Below are positions 1 through 12,000 of a stretch of 64,000 nt of DNA, in pieces. Location: positions 3,264,059 through 3,328,058 of the forward strand of contig NW_019091385.1 of assembly GCF_001949145.1 (NCBI RefSeq), read 5' to 3'. Position 1 is the stretch's first letter. Every line of letters begins with the position of its first letter. The translations under genes and the position numbers were made by a program. The stretch comes from Acanthaster planci. Lineage: Eukaryota > Echinodermata > Asteroidea > Valvatida > Acanthasteridae. The notes beneath the pieces were generated by a model. That model did not search any database. It worked only from the letters and a program-made list of their open reading frames with translations, and was not told the DNA's origin.

Positions 1-3000
1 CTACGGTTTCGTTCTTTGAATTGGGACGATCCACTGCAATTTTGTGGTTCTATGCAGTAATTGTCTCTTTGAACCTCGGCGTGCTTCCTAAATGTATATG
101 CGCCGTTTTCCTTCGTAAACTATGTGACTGACTGCTTCCTAGCGTGTCATCAATATTTCAACTATGTGCCCACTTGCGGTGCCTTCCCTTATGTGTCCCC
201 AAATGTTACGGGCACTATTCTCTGCGGCCAGGGCTATTCTATTCAGGGCCATGATGCCTCATTGTACCTCTTGTCTTCTTTATCCTCACTTTGCTCCGAT
301 TCGCCTTGCAGTTTTTCAAATCTGTACCTCACCCTTCTTCTAAATTCAAAATTGCACCTTATTGTCTTTATATGGTCACAATGTCCCAACTGAACCTTAA
401 TGACACCCGTCTTACCTCACTGCACCTCACACAGCGTTCCGCCTCAATGTTGTTTGTATCACTCATCTTACGATCACATGGGATCAGTTGTCTGGCCTTA
501 GATCCGAGTGTTTGCGTGGAGACATGCATGACGATAGTCGAGGCCCCCGGGGGACCCGTTTCGGACCCAGGGCTTCAGTGCCATGAAGTCACGGCGTGAT
601 TGGGGCCTCTGCTGGAATGACACCTCGGAGTGTTTTGGTCTCAGTTTCACCCTCTTCCTCTACAGGAATCCGCATTACACTTAAAAATGCCCTATGTTCC
701 GTTTTGATTATTTGTCTTGTGTCCTGACTGCTTTCCTTCGTATTCCACAGACGGACGTATTCGATTCACTCGAAAATAATGCAAGTAGGAATTGGGGTAG
801 ACGGAAAATGCGTGACGTTAATTATGCTTCTGAAATTTTCATGAATCTTGTTTGATGAGGGATGTTTTCAAATGTGGCGATGATTTGACAAGAATTTTAG
901 ATCAGGGGTCACCTTAGTTGAAAACACCCAGCACAAGGTAATATTTAAAAGTCTTCATTATATTTCAGCCAGTAAATCTATGTGTAGAAACCAATAAAAC
1001 AAGACGGGTTTGCTGCCTCTAAAGAGACACGGTGTAGCCAACAGATACAAGGGAGCAGGTGCCTCGCTGCTCGGACCAAAGTATGCCTGCCCCTCGCTGT
1101 CGGTCTCTGGCTCTCTCGAGACCGGGGGAACACAGGAAGAAAAATCGAATTCCGTAGGTGAACCAAGGCCGAGTAGGCTCACTCGGCCGGCCCACCGGGT
1201 GCTTTATTAAAGAGTTATGACATTTTTTCGTACAATCCAGCCCGTGTAACGATCTTGGCCCCCTCTAACTGGGGCATCGACCACTAAAATAATGACGTTG
1301 ATTAGATTAGCGGGGAAGCACTGCCGGCGATGACGTGTCTTCGCAGTACAAGAATGCACGCTCCTCCTGTGGGTGCATTAAGTGGAGGGAGCACAGGACA
1401 GATGTTGGGTCTCCCTCTAAAGAAGAGTTACAGGGAGAAATTATTAAAGGGCGCAGCACGCCTTGATATTCTTTGTGCTCGTGGCATTAATCATCATCAG
1501 CTGAACTAGTTAGGCAGAAATGTACAGTTCACGAAACACTCTGATTGCTCTCCTCTGGCACGTGAGTGAAAGCTTACGTCCGAATATACTTGGCTACTAT
1601 TTCTCATGACACACAAGTCAGTGGAAAGTGGCTTCGGCCTCACTCTGGCGGCTTCCATAGACGTACGTGTTATATCCAGTCGTAGCCAAGCAACTCAGGC
1701 ACAGTCGTAGGCCTATATATATTTTTGAAGATACTCCTTGTTCGAAAGACGCTTTGGATGAGGCGGAAGTTGTCCCTCTATGTGATGTAATCCGTTCACG
1801 GCAGCCTTCAGTGAGAGCGACGTTGATGTCTGGTGCCCCGGTTTTAAGGGATGATAGGGCGGCAGGGGCGGTTATAGCAACGGGTGGAAAGTCAAAGGCG
1901 TCCCGACGGACCCCTCGGCCCCTGGGGAGAGACTGGGGACTGAGCCGCACGTGGAAGCGACACGGCCATGGGTCTGTTAGCCTGGATTTATGGATTGCTT
2001 GGCCTTCCTGTCGGCCCCTGTGATTACCCCAAAAAGTTACCGCCGGAGGTCCTGTAACCATGGCAACAGGAGAGTGAACATCACTTATTTATGGTTGGAG
2101 GGAAACTGTGAAGAGAAGCAGTAGGGCATGCGTGACGTGCAGAGGTGTACCGGTATAGGCCCACTTGACCTATGAGCGTCATATTCTCTCGTCTATTTTT
2201 CGTAGTTTAGTTTGTAGGGAGAACTGGGAGATACCATACATAATAATGAATTCTATGCAGTGACATTAAAAGACTCTCTCGTGAGGCAGTAAGCGTCATC
2301 GTAAACTTTAAAAAGAGAAACAATGGAATAAAAAGAGCAACGTGCCAATTAAAAAAGTTACTGAGAATTCGAGTTTATGCATCGTAGGCATGCCGATTGT
2401 TGTTGTCCAGGTGAATATGTGCAATGCTTTGATTAGTCAGACTCTACATCCAGAACATTAAAGGTTTGAAATTCTGAAAATAAACATCCACCCCACTATT
2501 TCAGGAGTACTTCCTTGAAGCGAGCGAATAATTTGAGGTTAGAACACCTGCTGCTCCTGAGTCTTTCGACCCCATCCCCCCTTGAGACCCCTTCAAAAAA
2601 GGACGCGAGCAATGCCTGGCGTCCTACTCTAATAACCTGCGTGGACAGAATTGGCCGGCAGAGCCCCAGATATTGCAGACTCCCTCCCGTACTGTATACT
2701 CCATTGTGGATGTTTTGAAAATTGATCCACCAGAAAAATTGTAGCTGGGCCGAAGTAATAGCAATCCGCGACTCTGCCTGCACTATCCCGCGAGGAATAA
2801 TCGGCGCATCTCGTTCCTCGTAAAACGATACCAACTCTTGACCGGAATGCTCATTGGGGGCACGGACACATGAGAAATTGACCGATATTACCAATACTGC
2901 ACTCCGGGGGATATTTGAGACATCTCCTTAATACATAAAAGCCCGATTTTTGAAATCTCTTACAAACGAACCAATGAGAACTTTGTTTTTTAATTTACAC

Positions 3001-5100
3001 AATCCAGACTAATGGCGGAGCGTCGTTGCACTTTCATTTCACCTACAAAGTATACACAACCTGCATTCCCCTTGCATTTTCATAAACCAAGTTACATTAT
3101 GAGTATTGCCCATAATGATAACATTTGTACATCTCCTATGACGACTTTCATGATGGCAGGTGCACCACACGTGAATAAAAATCATGTTCTTGTGCATACA
3201 TTTGATTAATTTTGAAAAAAAGAGAAGACTCTGGAAGAGGAAGATTTGGCTGTTAAATTTGCCTCCCGAGACGGGCAAATTTATAGTACCCATAAACGCC
3301 TACTATTAAATTATGATTGCACAAAGATGTAGCCAGATCGATGGATGCACGGGAGGGACACCTTATTGTGTATCGATTGGCGTGCACGATGCAAGGTGGA
3401 GGCAAACCTGGCATATGGAGGTTCACAGGGTCGTCAGTTGCTTCAGTTCACTAAAGTTCCTTGCCCTTATAAAAAACGAATAACGAATATTAAAAAACTA
3501 AACTCTCTCAAGTTCAATAAACAATACAAACAGGTGCCGCCCCAGTTGTTTTACTTTCAAACTTCCCTTTCTGTCATTTCCGTACAGAATCTCATTAGAT
3601 GTTATGCTTCTTTCCATATTGACATTTACCTCCTCCAGGTCATTCATTTGAAATGTTTTCTGACAGAGATCTAGCTTTGTTGAAGCTTTGTTCACTTTTG
3701 GTATAGCCTGAAATTGGCATGCTGCTTTATGACACCGAGATTTCAACCGTTATAGGAATCAATTTTTGATATCTTAATTTGTCATAGCTGGCATAGTCCA
3801 AATTTGTGAAAATTACTCGCTTGAAGCTGGGCCACTGTAGCTCATTTTCCATTCAGATTTGACACTGCAGATTTCATCATATTTTAAGTTCTAAAGCGAC
3901 AGGAAATTTTAGTTTTTATAAGGCGTCATTTTTTTAATCTCGTTGAAATGCTATACACTGAGGTCACGTAACGTTGGACGATTGATAGAAATGAAGGCAG
4001 GGTAATGTACATCTCCGCCTGAAGCAACAAATGAAACCGCTTTTCGAGGTGAATTTGTCTTTGTGCTGTTGTTTGACCCCATTGGGAAATTTCCTATGTC
4101 ACATCTCGCAGTACTAGATTTCTTTCTCCTAATTGTATCAACTGTTGCCTTGCTGGGGTCATGTCTGTTACAGAAAACAAATTCACATTTCAACAAGGCA
4201 AGCTCTAATAATCACCCTGGCTGTGTCCACGTGTGCTTGGCAATCAAGTTGTGTTCGAAATCAGGAAGGAAAATCAAGACTCAGCTGGTCCGCAGTTTAG
4301 ATGGCATAGCAGGCTGCTGTATGATCACCTTTGTGGTCGTCTTATATAGCAGGCACCTGATCACCCATGACCCATTGGTCATCATCTCGTAAGTCAAACG
4401 TAGACTCCAAGCTCTGAGTATACACATCGGTTCTTGCTCAGTCTTATTTCCTTGTCATTTTATTAGATGCATGGGTTAGCAGACAGGAAGACGACTCGGA
4501 AAAGGAGGTGAAACTGAAATCAGATGTCGCAAATCCACTTTCACCTGATTTCAATCTCTGTGTTTCTTACTTTCTGATTCCCCCGTGCCTCTCTCACCTT
4601 AAAATATTCATTCTGTTTTAGTCTGTACTTACCAACTAGAATGCTCTCTTTCCAATCGGAACACAAGCAGTCGCAGGCTGGAGACAAAACATTTTTTCCT
4701 CTTGAATGTATACTAAACTTAAAATTATTTTTTCTCTTTATCTTTATTTCTCCTCTATAAACTAAAACTGTCCTTTTGTTACTTTCATTATCACCGACTT
4801 CGATTCCTGTGTTTTTCAGCACACGATGAGTGGTAACCTCGATTTTCAGTCCTACCGAGAATAAAATGCGAGCTGGTATAACTTAACACAGAGCTGCCCA
4901 ACAGTTGACACGCTTGCAAAAGAGCTCGTACCCCGCCAGTCAGTGGGAAACCACTGTGCATTTTAAACACGTTCAAGTGTATGTTATTAACATATTTTTC
5001 AACCTACATTGTGCACTCACAACAGTTACCAAAGTGTGGCTGTAGGTGCTGGTTCATTGTATAGCTAGCTATATATTCAAAGAATAACAACACGTACTTC
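1..5100. other. Upstream noncoding region, no gene recognised
   Basis: No reading frame here looks like a known protein, and no splice-linked set of exons could be assembled. The sequence is AT-leaning with a few GC-richer islands, for example 1030-1210, 1315-1460 and 1740-2060. The first island contains a perfect 8-bp inverted repeat (see 1167-1188). The island at 1740-2060 is open on both strands over more than 100 codons, but I recognise no domain in either translation. The stretch may hold distal regulatory DNA of the downstream receptor gene or belong to an unseen neighbour; nothing here decides this. Confidence 0.6.
1167..1188. repeat. Perfect short inverted repeat (hairpin)
   Basis: GGCCGAGT at 1167-1174 is followed after six bases by its exact reverse complement ACTCGGCC at 1181-1188. 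It lies in a GC-rich island upstream of the receptor gene. It could be a cruciform-forming site or chance; no function can be assigned. Confidence 0.6.
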
Positions 5101-5179
5101 CCCGAGGCTCAGCCAGTGCCGGACTTACAACAACCGCGAGTGCACTAGAAAGCCAGAAAAAAAACATGAAAAATATTGC

Positions 5180-5999
5180 AATTGACTCGTGGCCAGATGT
5201 CGTCAGTCGGCCGTTGGAGCGTATTTTTCAAGAGCTTCCTCCCGTGTTGTATTATTAAAACTCTCGTTCCGTCAGAACATGTTCAGCTGGGAGAGAGGCA
5301 GAGAGGCCGACGACTGTGGTTTTCTGTGGCCAAGCGGTCTGCGGCCAGGAGGCTTTACCATTTTAATGCATTTTGCCAGGCAATTTCGATCATAGTTTTT
5401 CTCGCGTCAGTTGCGAGTGAAGGAGGCAGGACTGCTTGTGCCTTATTTGATTTTCACCCCGGTGTTTCACCGGATTTGTTCCGCTCGGAGTAATCCTTTC
5501 AGCCCCTTGCCTAAATAAAGCCACGCAGGCCGGAACTCTTCTCCAAACAAACCACGGCGATTGTGTAGGTAGTAAGTGTCCCCCATCGACAGAGTAGCAA
5601 AATTCTCTGTTTTGCTGAACGAGCAGTGCGCGCAGGATTTTTTTTTTGACCGAGCATAGCATCTCCCAGCATGCCCTGTGCGAGCCTCGCGCTTTCCCGC
5701 CAATATTTCGAGGTCACGCTCGGTGACCTCAAGTGAAGCGCGCCACCACACGCTGGTTCTAAACCGACCCGGTTGTTGGCGGTATCGTTGCAAGCACGCG
5801 GGGACAAACCACGACGCGTCGACCGGTGCGGTGTGCCTACCGTTTGCCAGCCTTGCACTTCGGGACAAACGTGGAGCGAAAACTGCTTCATACACAGCCA
5901 TCGTTGTTTGCGGTGTAAACACTGTCAGCTTCGCTTGGAACCTCGTCAGAAATCTGGATCCGAACAAACAGTTTCTGAGGGTACGAAAACGTCGTTGAT
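5180..5999 (+). promoter_or_regulatory. Putative promoter and 5'UTR of the GABA-A receptor subunit gene
   Basis: The roughly 800 bases before the start codon are clearly richer in G+C and CpG than the introns that follow, with many CG dinucleotides between 5670 and 5990. This fits a CpG-type promoter plus 5' untranslated exon. Several overlapping open frames occur on both strands, as expected of GC-rich DNA, but none resembles a known protein. A stop (TGA, 5976-5978) lies in frame eight codons before the ATG at 6000, so translation cannot start further upstream in this exon. No clear TATA box or initiator could be placed, so the transcription start is unknown. Confidence 0.45.
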
Positions 6000-6052
6000 A
6001 TGGAGAGATTCGGGGTAGTGTATTTCGTGTTCAGTTGCTTCCTCAATCGTTG
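6000..6052 (+). CDS. GABA-A receptor subunit, coding exon 1 (start codon, signal peptide)
   Basis: ATG at 6000-6002 has G at -3 and G at +4, a good Kozak context, and an in-frame stop eight codons upstream. The exon encodes [16 protein letters not shown] and on into the next exon, a short hydrophobic stretch typical of a signal peptide core. It ends at TG before the strong donor gtaagt (6053), in phase 2; the split codon becomes Cys18 with exon 2. This is the least certain exon because signal peptides carry no family motif, but the phase and donor fit exactly. Confidence 0.75.
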
Positions 6053-9000
6053 GTAAGTTAAGTGAATTCTTAGAAATACATAAATAACTCTTAGTTGAAG
6101 CCTCTAAATTTCGGGTTAGGATTGTATTTTACTGGGTAGAAATAAGTAAACAGATATTTTGTTTAAACATGAATTAGAACATTGATCAGTGCCGCGTGTA
6201 TAAAGAAGTACCAAAGTGTCGTCATACACTCATGTATGAGTCTGTAGCAGTTTGCGCCGACATTTTTCAAATTTATGCAATGCACTGCACTAAAATACCA
6301 ATATCAATTATCGCTGCAATCGATATTCGTCATTCTCGTCAAATTTCACACCCAGATGAAGGTAGCTCTTTAAATATTAAGATGTCGTTCAAGTAGGCGC
6401 CGGTATGAATTCACAGGAAGCCATTCCACGCCCCAACTGTCATCGGTACCGGGGGGGTCATACGTTATTTACCTCAAGGGACAAGGTTGCATAATGAACA
6501 TTACTCATGTCATCGAATGCACGACCCATAGTGCAAGATTTTGCTCGTGTAGAGGAGTGTGTGCAGGGAATAGTTTCAGAAAGGGTCAACAAGAAAGCTG
6601 TCGAACTAGGACAGCCCCGCGCTCGCGTTACCCCCAAGGGACCAGGCAGCAAACGTAGGGGGAAAGCGACTCTGCGGTCCCTCACATTTCACCGGAAACC
6701 CTAGGCCCATCGTCAGTCACACCTGCTTGTTTCGCACCGGCCCGCTGGTCCTTTTTCTTGTCGACAAAAATATTCCGATCCTTGTTTTTTTCCTCTGTTG
6801 GTGATATTCTGCTGGAGGCGTGTCTTCGTTTGCTGGAAGCTCTCTCATTTTACTTCCTGTATTTTCCCGGCACACCTTTCTGCGCGGGAGCCGCCGTTAA
6901 TTAAAGCGCGTGTCGCCGGCGGAGCGAGTATGCCGGATTACGGCATGATATCGGGCGCATGCTGCAGCACGACTGACGACCTGTTTTAGGGACCCAATGC
7001 TTGTCTGAACTCATACAGAAATCGCAGCCATGGAAAACCATGTTCTAGCCGTCGTGGCCTTAACCCCTGTAGGGACGTGAAAGAAGTCCCCCCCCCAAAA
7101 AAAACCCGAATTGATAGCAAGATTCAGGGGAATTCACCCAATGTCCCGACAATAATAGTGCGCTGGTTTCCCTTCACAAGCTTACCTCCCAGGTTGGTTA
7201 CATACTCTGATTGTTCGCATGAAAAATAAATACATTCATATATGTGAAGAATAATTTATTAAAGGGACGTACCTGACTTTACCTGACTTTGAGTGTTACC
7301 TACACCAGCTGAAAAATGGTAGCGTGATATATCAGTCGTATGTAGAAATAATACAGATGCATTGGCTTTGAAAGCTCGCGTCGTCATTTCACATGTGCGG
7401 GCAGACACACTTTTGCATTTTGGGCAAACTACTGCAAGAAGTGCATTTGTGTGTTCTATACTTTGCAGGTGAAGGTCAGCTCACCGGTATCCCAAAACTT
7501 CGTATTTTGACTTTCTGTGCACCTGGTAACATTTGACGACGGTTTTATTTTGATTTTCCCGCTGCATTGAAGCTGATAACGAATGCATGATCGACGGATA
7601 CAACTAATTAACATAAAAAGAAGTGTGCCATCATTTTCTTTTCGATTAAAAATCGCACATTTGATGCTCGTTTTTGCATTTAGTTTTTATTTTTGCATCC
7701 AATATCTAGCAATGTAGATCAGTGCTTATTCTGAAGGAGTAGTGGCGCCATGGGTGTATCACCGTGTCATCCAAACAACATGTCAAGGTTAGAAGCAAGA
7801 GGGAAGATGTCCAGCTTTGCCAGAAATCAATATTATCGTGGTTCACATAGGGGATTTTGTCGGAGTGTTGTCTTGTTCGTGTGGTTAATGTAGATTTAAA
7901 TATTAATTGGCCATACTCACTGAAAATTAGTTAATAAACCAGCAAGATTTGAAACAGAAGAAAAGTTTGGAGATAATGAACCACAGTAAGCACATCCAAG
8001 CCAAGGGTATGAGGAGAGTAAATTTAACAAAGTAAGCTGAAGTCCTCTTTCGGAGCGTAGGAGGACTATGCGTGTTCCCATTGCAGGCCAAATGTTTCGT
8101 TATTAAACTGACCATGTTAAAGACAATAGCGGTGTAAAAAAGGACTACCCGTTCAGTGCTTACCATTCTAAATGGAATAACAACGATTATTATGGCGTGG
8201 GGAATCGATCAAAATTGTGACTATGGTAAAACAAAAAAGCTCCTTCAAATTCACCAGATGTATCAAAAATCGGGGAAAACTGCAGCGCACGCACATTATA
8301 AACTGGTCACGGTATACCTCTCCTTCTGCGTGCCGAGACGACACAGTTACTGGGGCATTGGTGATTGCATTGGCGGTATCAAATTGTAGCTGTGAGCTAC
8401 GTTCACAGTAGACACGAATAAGACATTTAGAATCTTCTGTTTCATTTGGGTGTCGCGCACATTTATTGCGTACGATGTATCACTTGCGATGCCTAACCCT
8501 TTGGCAAATCGTGTGCCCGGAAACCAGTCTAATTCGATTCTAATTAGCGATTCCTTCCTCATGGCGCAGGCGCACGCTGTCCATATTTGGTGACTGTTCA
8601 CTATAATTGGAGTATTGAATCTTGAAGCCCCAGTCAGTGTGCGGTTAACTTAAATGAAGCGGTGTTTGCATGCAAATTGCAGGCTAGAAGCTTCAAAATT
8701 TATATACACTTTGGGTTTTACACCGCAGAAAGCAGAATATGCTGAATTAACGTGAAAATATTTATGCTTGCCTTTAACTAGTATAGATACGGCGGACCTA
8801 ATCAAATAAACTCAAATGAAAGAATTAATCCTATCGAGGACTGAAGTAATCTCATTAAAATGTAATTAATTCGGTGCAGAAATGAATTAACTATTCCAAT
8901 GAGAAATGAAGTTGTCCTGTAGGGGAATTTATATTCACTTAATGGTTTCCCCAGAAACGTTACAAGCTAGCAAACCTTTAATGCGCCGCATTAAAGAATA

Positions 9001-12000
9001 ACTAACGTATGGATTCAAATCGAATGTTGACATGAATGGCATAGACGGTACAAATCACATGTACTGAAGCAGAAAGCAAGAGCACGGTGAACATATTCTT
9101 TTTACCTTCATTCTTGAAGGTCTTGAAAAAGTATGTGTGATAGGTACTCGAATGTGACATGAATTGATTACTTGCCTCGACCGACAATTTCAATTCCACA
9201 TGAATCCCTCTCCTTGTTCAATCATTCTGATGATTGTTTCGTTTTGTTTTTTGGTTTTTTTTTCTGAATGCTTTCAGGTTTCCAGTTGACCGACTAAGGA
9301 AGGGAAATTGTGTCTGTACGGTATGATAAATAAGAGGCCTGTCTACCAAATCACAAGGTAGTCTGGGTGACACGCGTAGATTGAATATCTTGCTTCCCTT
9401 GACATTTGGATTGTGTTGCGGAGCAAAGAGCCCCCCTCGACTTGGCGCTCGTATAATAAGCCATCTTTTTCCCCGAGCACGGCCCGAGTGTTTTTATATC
9501 GGGGATTTCTACTTCATCTCTTCTGGGATCTTCTGTGTCATTATGTCATTCAGTGGCATCTTTTAACCCTAACAGTCCCAAATCCTCCGATTTCATGATG
9601 TTACGTACACTCTATAGGGGGTTAGGGTTGAACGATGCTCCACTTTTTGGATGAAAAAGCAGAAGAGTGACGAACATAATCAATACCATGGAGGGTTATC
9701 CGTAATATAATGAATTAACCTTACAAGAAGGACAAAAATTGGATGAATGTTCAGAGAGGGTTAAATGCATTTTCAATGTACCTGTATTTTGGCCTTTTGC
9801 CATTAAGTTTACTTTTAGTCGGTCAATTAGCCAGTCTCTCAGTCAGTAACTCAGTCAGTCAGTCAGTTTGATTCTAATGGAAGATGTTTTAGTATAGGCC
9901 TACATGAAGGTTGCATTCAGTTGCAGACCTGCTGGCCTTGTGGTAGATAAAGACACGATTCTTTCTCACACTTTGGAATGAGAACTGAAATCAAAAGCAC
10001 AAAACTCAGATCAAATCTGACTGTGTGAAAGTTTCACTGATGTCCCACTGCTTTCAGCCTATGCGTATCAGTAGCAGACGATCAAGTCTAATCGTATGGT
10101 GGGAACCGAAGCCATTATGTAAAAGAGGTTGACAGCAATTGAGACGGTCAGAACGACGTCATTCGCAATGAACACCAATGCTAAGTGAATTGCTGTCGCC
10201 ACCAAGGGTCATGACAGAAGGAAAAGTGGGCTAGGACGGCAGGGAGATCGCAACAGCCCTCAAAATGCGACGGGGGAGGCCCATGTCCAAGGCTTGCAAG
10301 GTCAGGAGCGAGGAACTCACAGAGAAATGAATGCCTGCCGTTTTATTAATCACGCGGGAAAATGGCGAGCGATGATCATGCAAGTTGACCCTCCTGACTT
10401 TATTTCACTCGATAAAGCATACGCGATGAATCTTGTGTGATACTTAAAGATGTTGGAATAATTTCCTGGACGGGATGTGTCTAATTTTTTTTTCTTTTTT
10501 GTGCAAGAATTGGTTGGCACGCCAAGTCCAAGGACTCGCCTTTCCGAGGTTTTGTCAGAACCATTTTGAATGTTCCACTTCATATCTGAAGCAATTAGGT
10601 GTCCTGTAAGGAAAAAAGTCACTCGAGAGGTTTGAGCTAAAGAGCATTAGTTTTAAAAGAGTAACATTTAACAATTTTGCAAATTTAGTGGTTGTAAGTT
10701 TGCATGGATTATTAAGTACCGTGAATTAGTTAAGATTCGAGGACTAATACATTAATGAAGCTTATTATTATGCATATGTGGCATTAGCTATGCCAAATAT
10801 CCATTTATTTCTATTTCTGAAATGTTTGGCTGAGTCTCCTCCGTCTCTTAAGTTCTCAAGTTTTATTGACATACGTCGTCTTGTATTACAAGCCATCTTA
10901 TAATATTGGGAGGTTTGCAGAAGAGTTTTACTTCATGGTGAACTCAGATACTCGTGCGTTTTCGTCATAGACCCGCAGTGTATTGTAATGTCTACTTGCT
11001 CTCTCTCTCTCAGTTTCTCCTGTGTTCTCAAATTCAATTAATAATTTCCGAGATCAATCTGCATTCCCTAAAGTTCTTGAGGTCAACATTTTTATTCTTA
11101 GGGGCCAACCCGCAGTCTCCTAGCTCCCCCAGTCGACTGGGTCTAGGCATTCAAGTTGCATGCAGTCGGCTCAGTTCTCGAAATCACCTTGCAGCTCACT
11201 TGCGTCAAGTTCTCCAGATCGACTTAGAGTCATGTGTTGCGGTATGTTCAGCTCCCTTAGACATGTACTATGGACTTGCTCACAAATTCAATGAGGTAGC
11301 TGCGGTGGTGTCTCGACATGTGTACTTTCCTTCTCTAATGGTGTGTTCAGTGAGTCTGGAAGTCGCGTCAGATTGAAGAGTAATCATTACCCGTTGCTAG
11401 GTATGCAAGTCTTGTGTCCAAGCTCGCGTCAGCCAAATCCGATAGCACGCCGACTTCGCGTTCTGATTTTCTCAGTTTGAGAAATGTGTCCTAAATGCTG
11501 ATGTTTTTGATGTGGATGAAATTTATTAAATGCGATTAAGCATGGATATGGTATCAGTTTTGGAGATCTCTTTTCCGAAGGTCTTACTCATGAGTTTCTT
11601 GATGTCTACCCATAAACTGCTTGGGCACACGGACGTNNNNNNNNNNNNNNNNNNNNNNNNNNNNNNNNNNNNNNNNNNNNNNNNNNNNNNNNNNNNNNNN
11701 NNNNNNNNNNNNNNNNNNNNNNNNNNNNNNNNNNNNNNNNNNNNNNNNNNNNNNNNNNNNNNNTCCAGGTTTTTTTTATATACGTCCGTGCTTGGGCACA
11801 GTGTTCCCTGGCAGGCTACGTAGAATTGAACACGGTGGGGCACACATTTCCGGGCTCAGGCATTTGTATTCCCAATCGACTGAGCATGAGCATACTTTCC
11901 ATGACCGGTTTTGAACAAAAGACCATCCCAGGAACCCCAGGATCATTATTCCGGCCACCTCATACAGAGATCCACCCATAAAAGGGAACATAGCACTTCA

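Noticed and set aside
1618-2061. Long open frames on both strands (147 aa minus, 118 aa plus)
   Set aside because: GC-rich stretch open on both strands, no recognisable domain, no splice context or neighbouring exons.
5467-5967. 166-codon minus-strand open frame before the receptor start
   Set aside because: Lies in the CpG-rich promoter/5'UTR, overlaps several other frames, and the translation resembles no family I know.
10954-11376. 140-codon open frame in intron 1
   Set aside because: Low-complexity sequence with repeating AGTTCT-like words; no domain, no splice logic.
11526-11914. Open frames spanning the N run
   Set aside because: They exist only because undetermined bases cannot encode stops.
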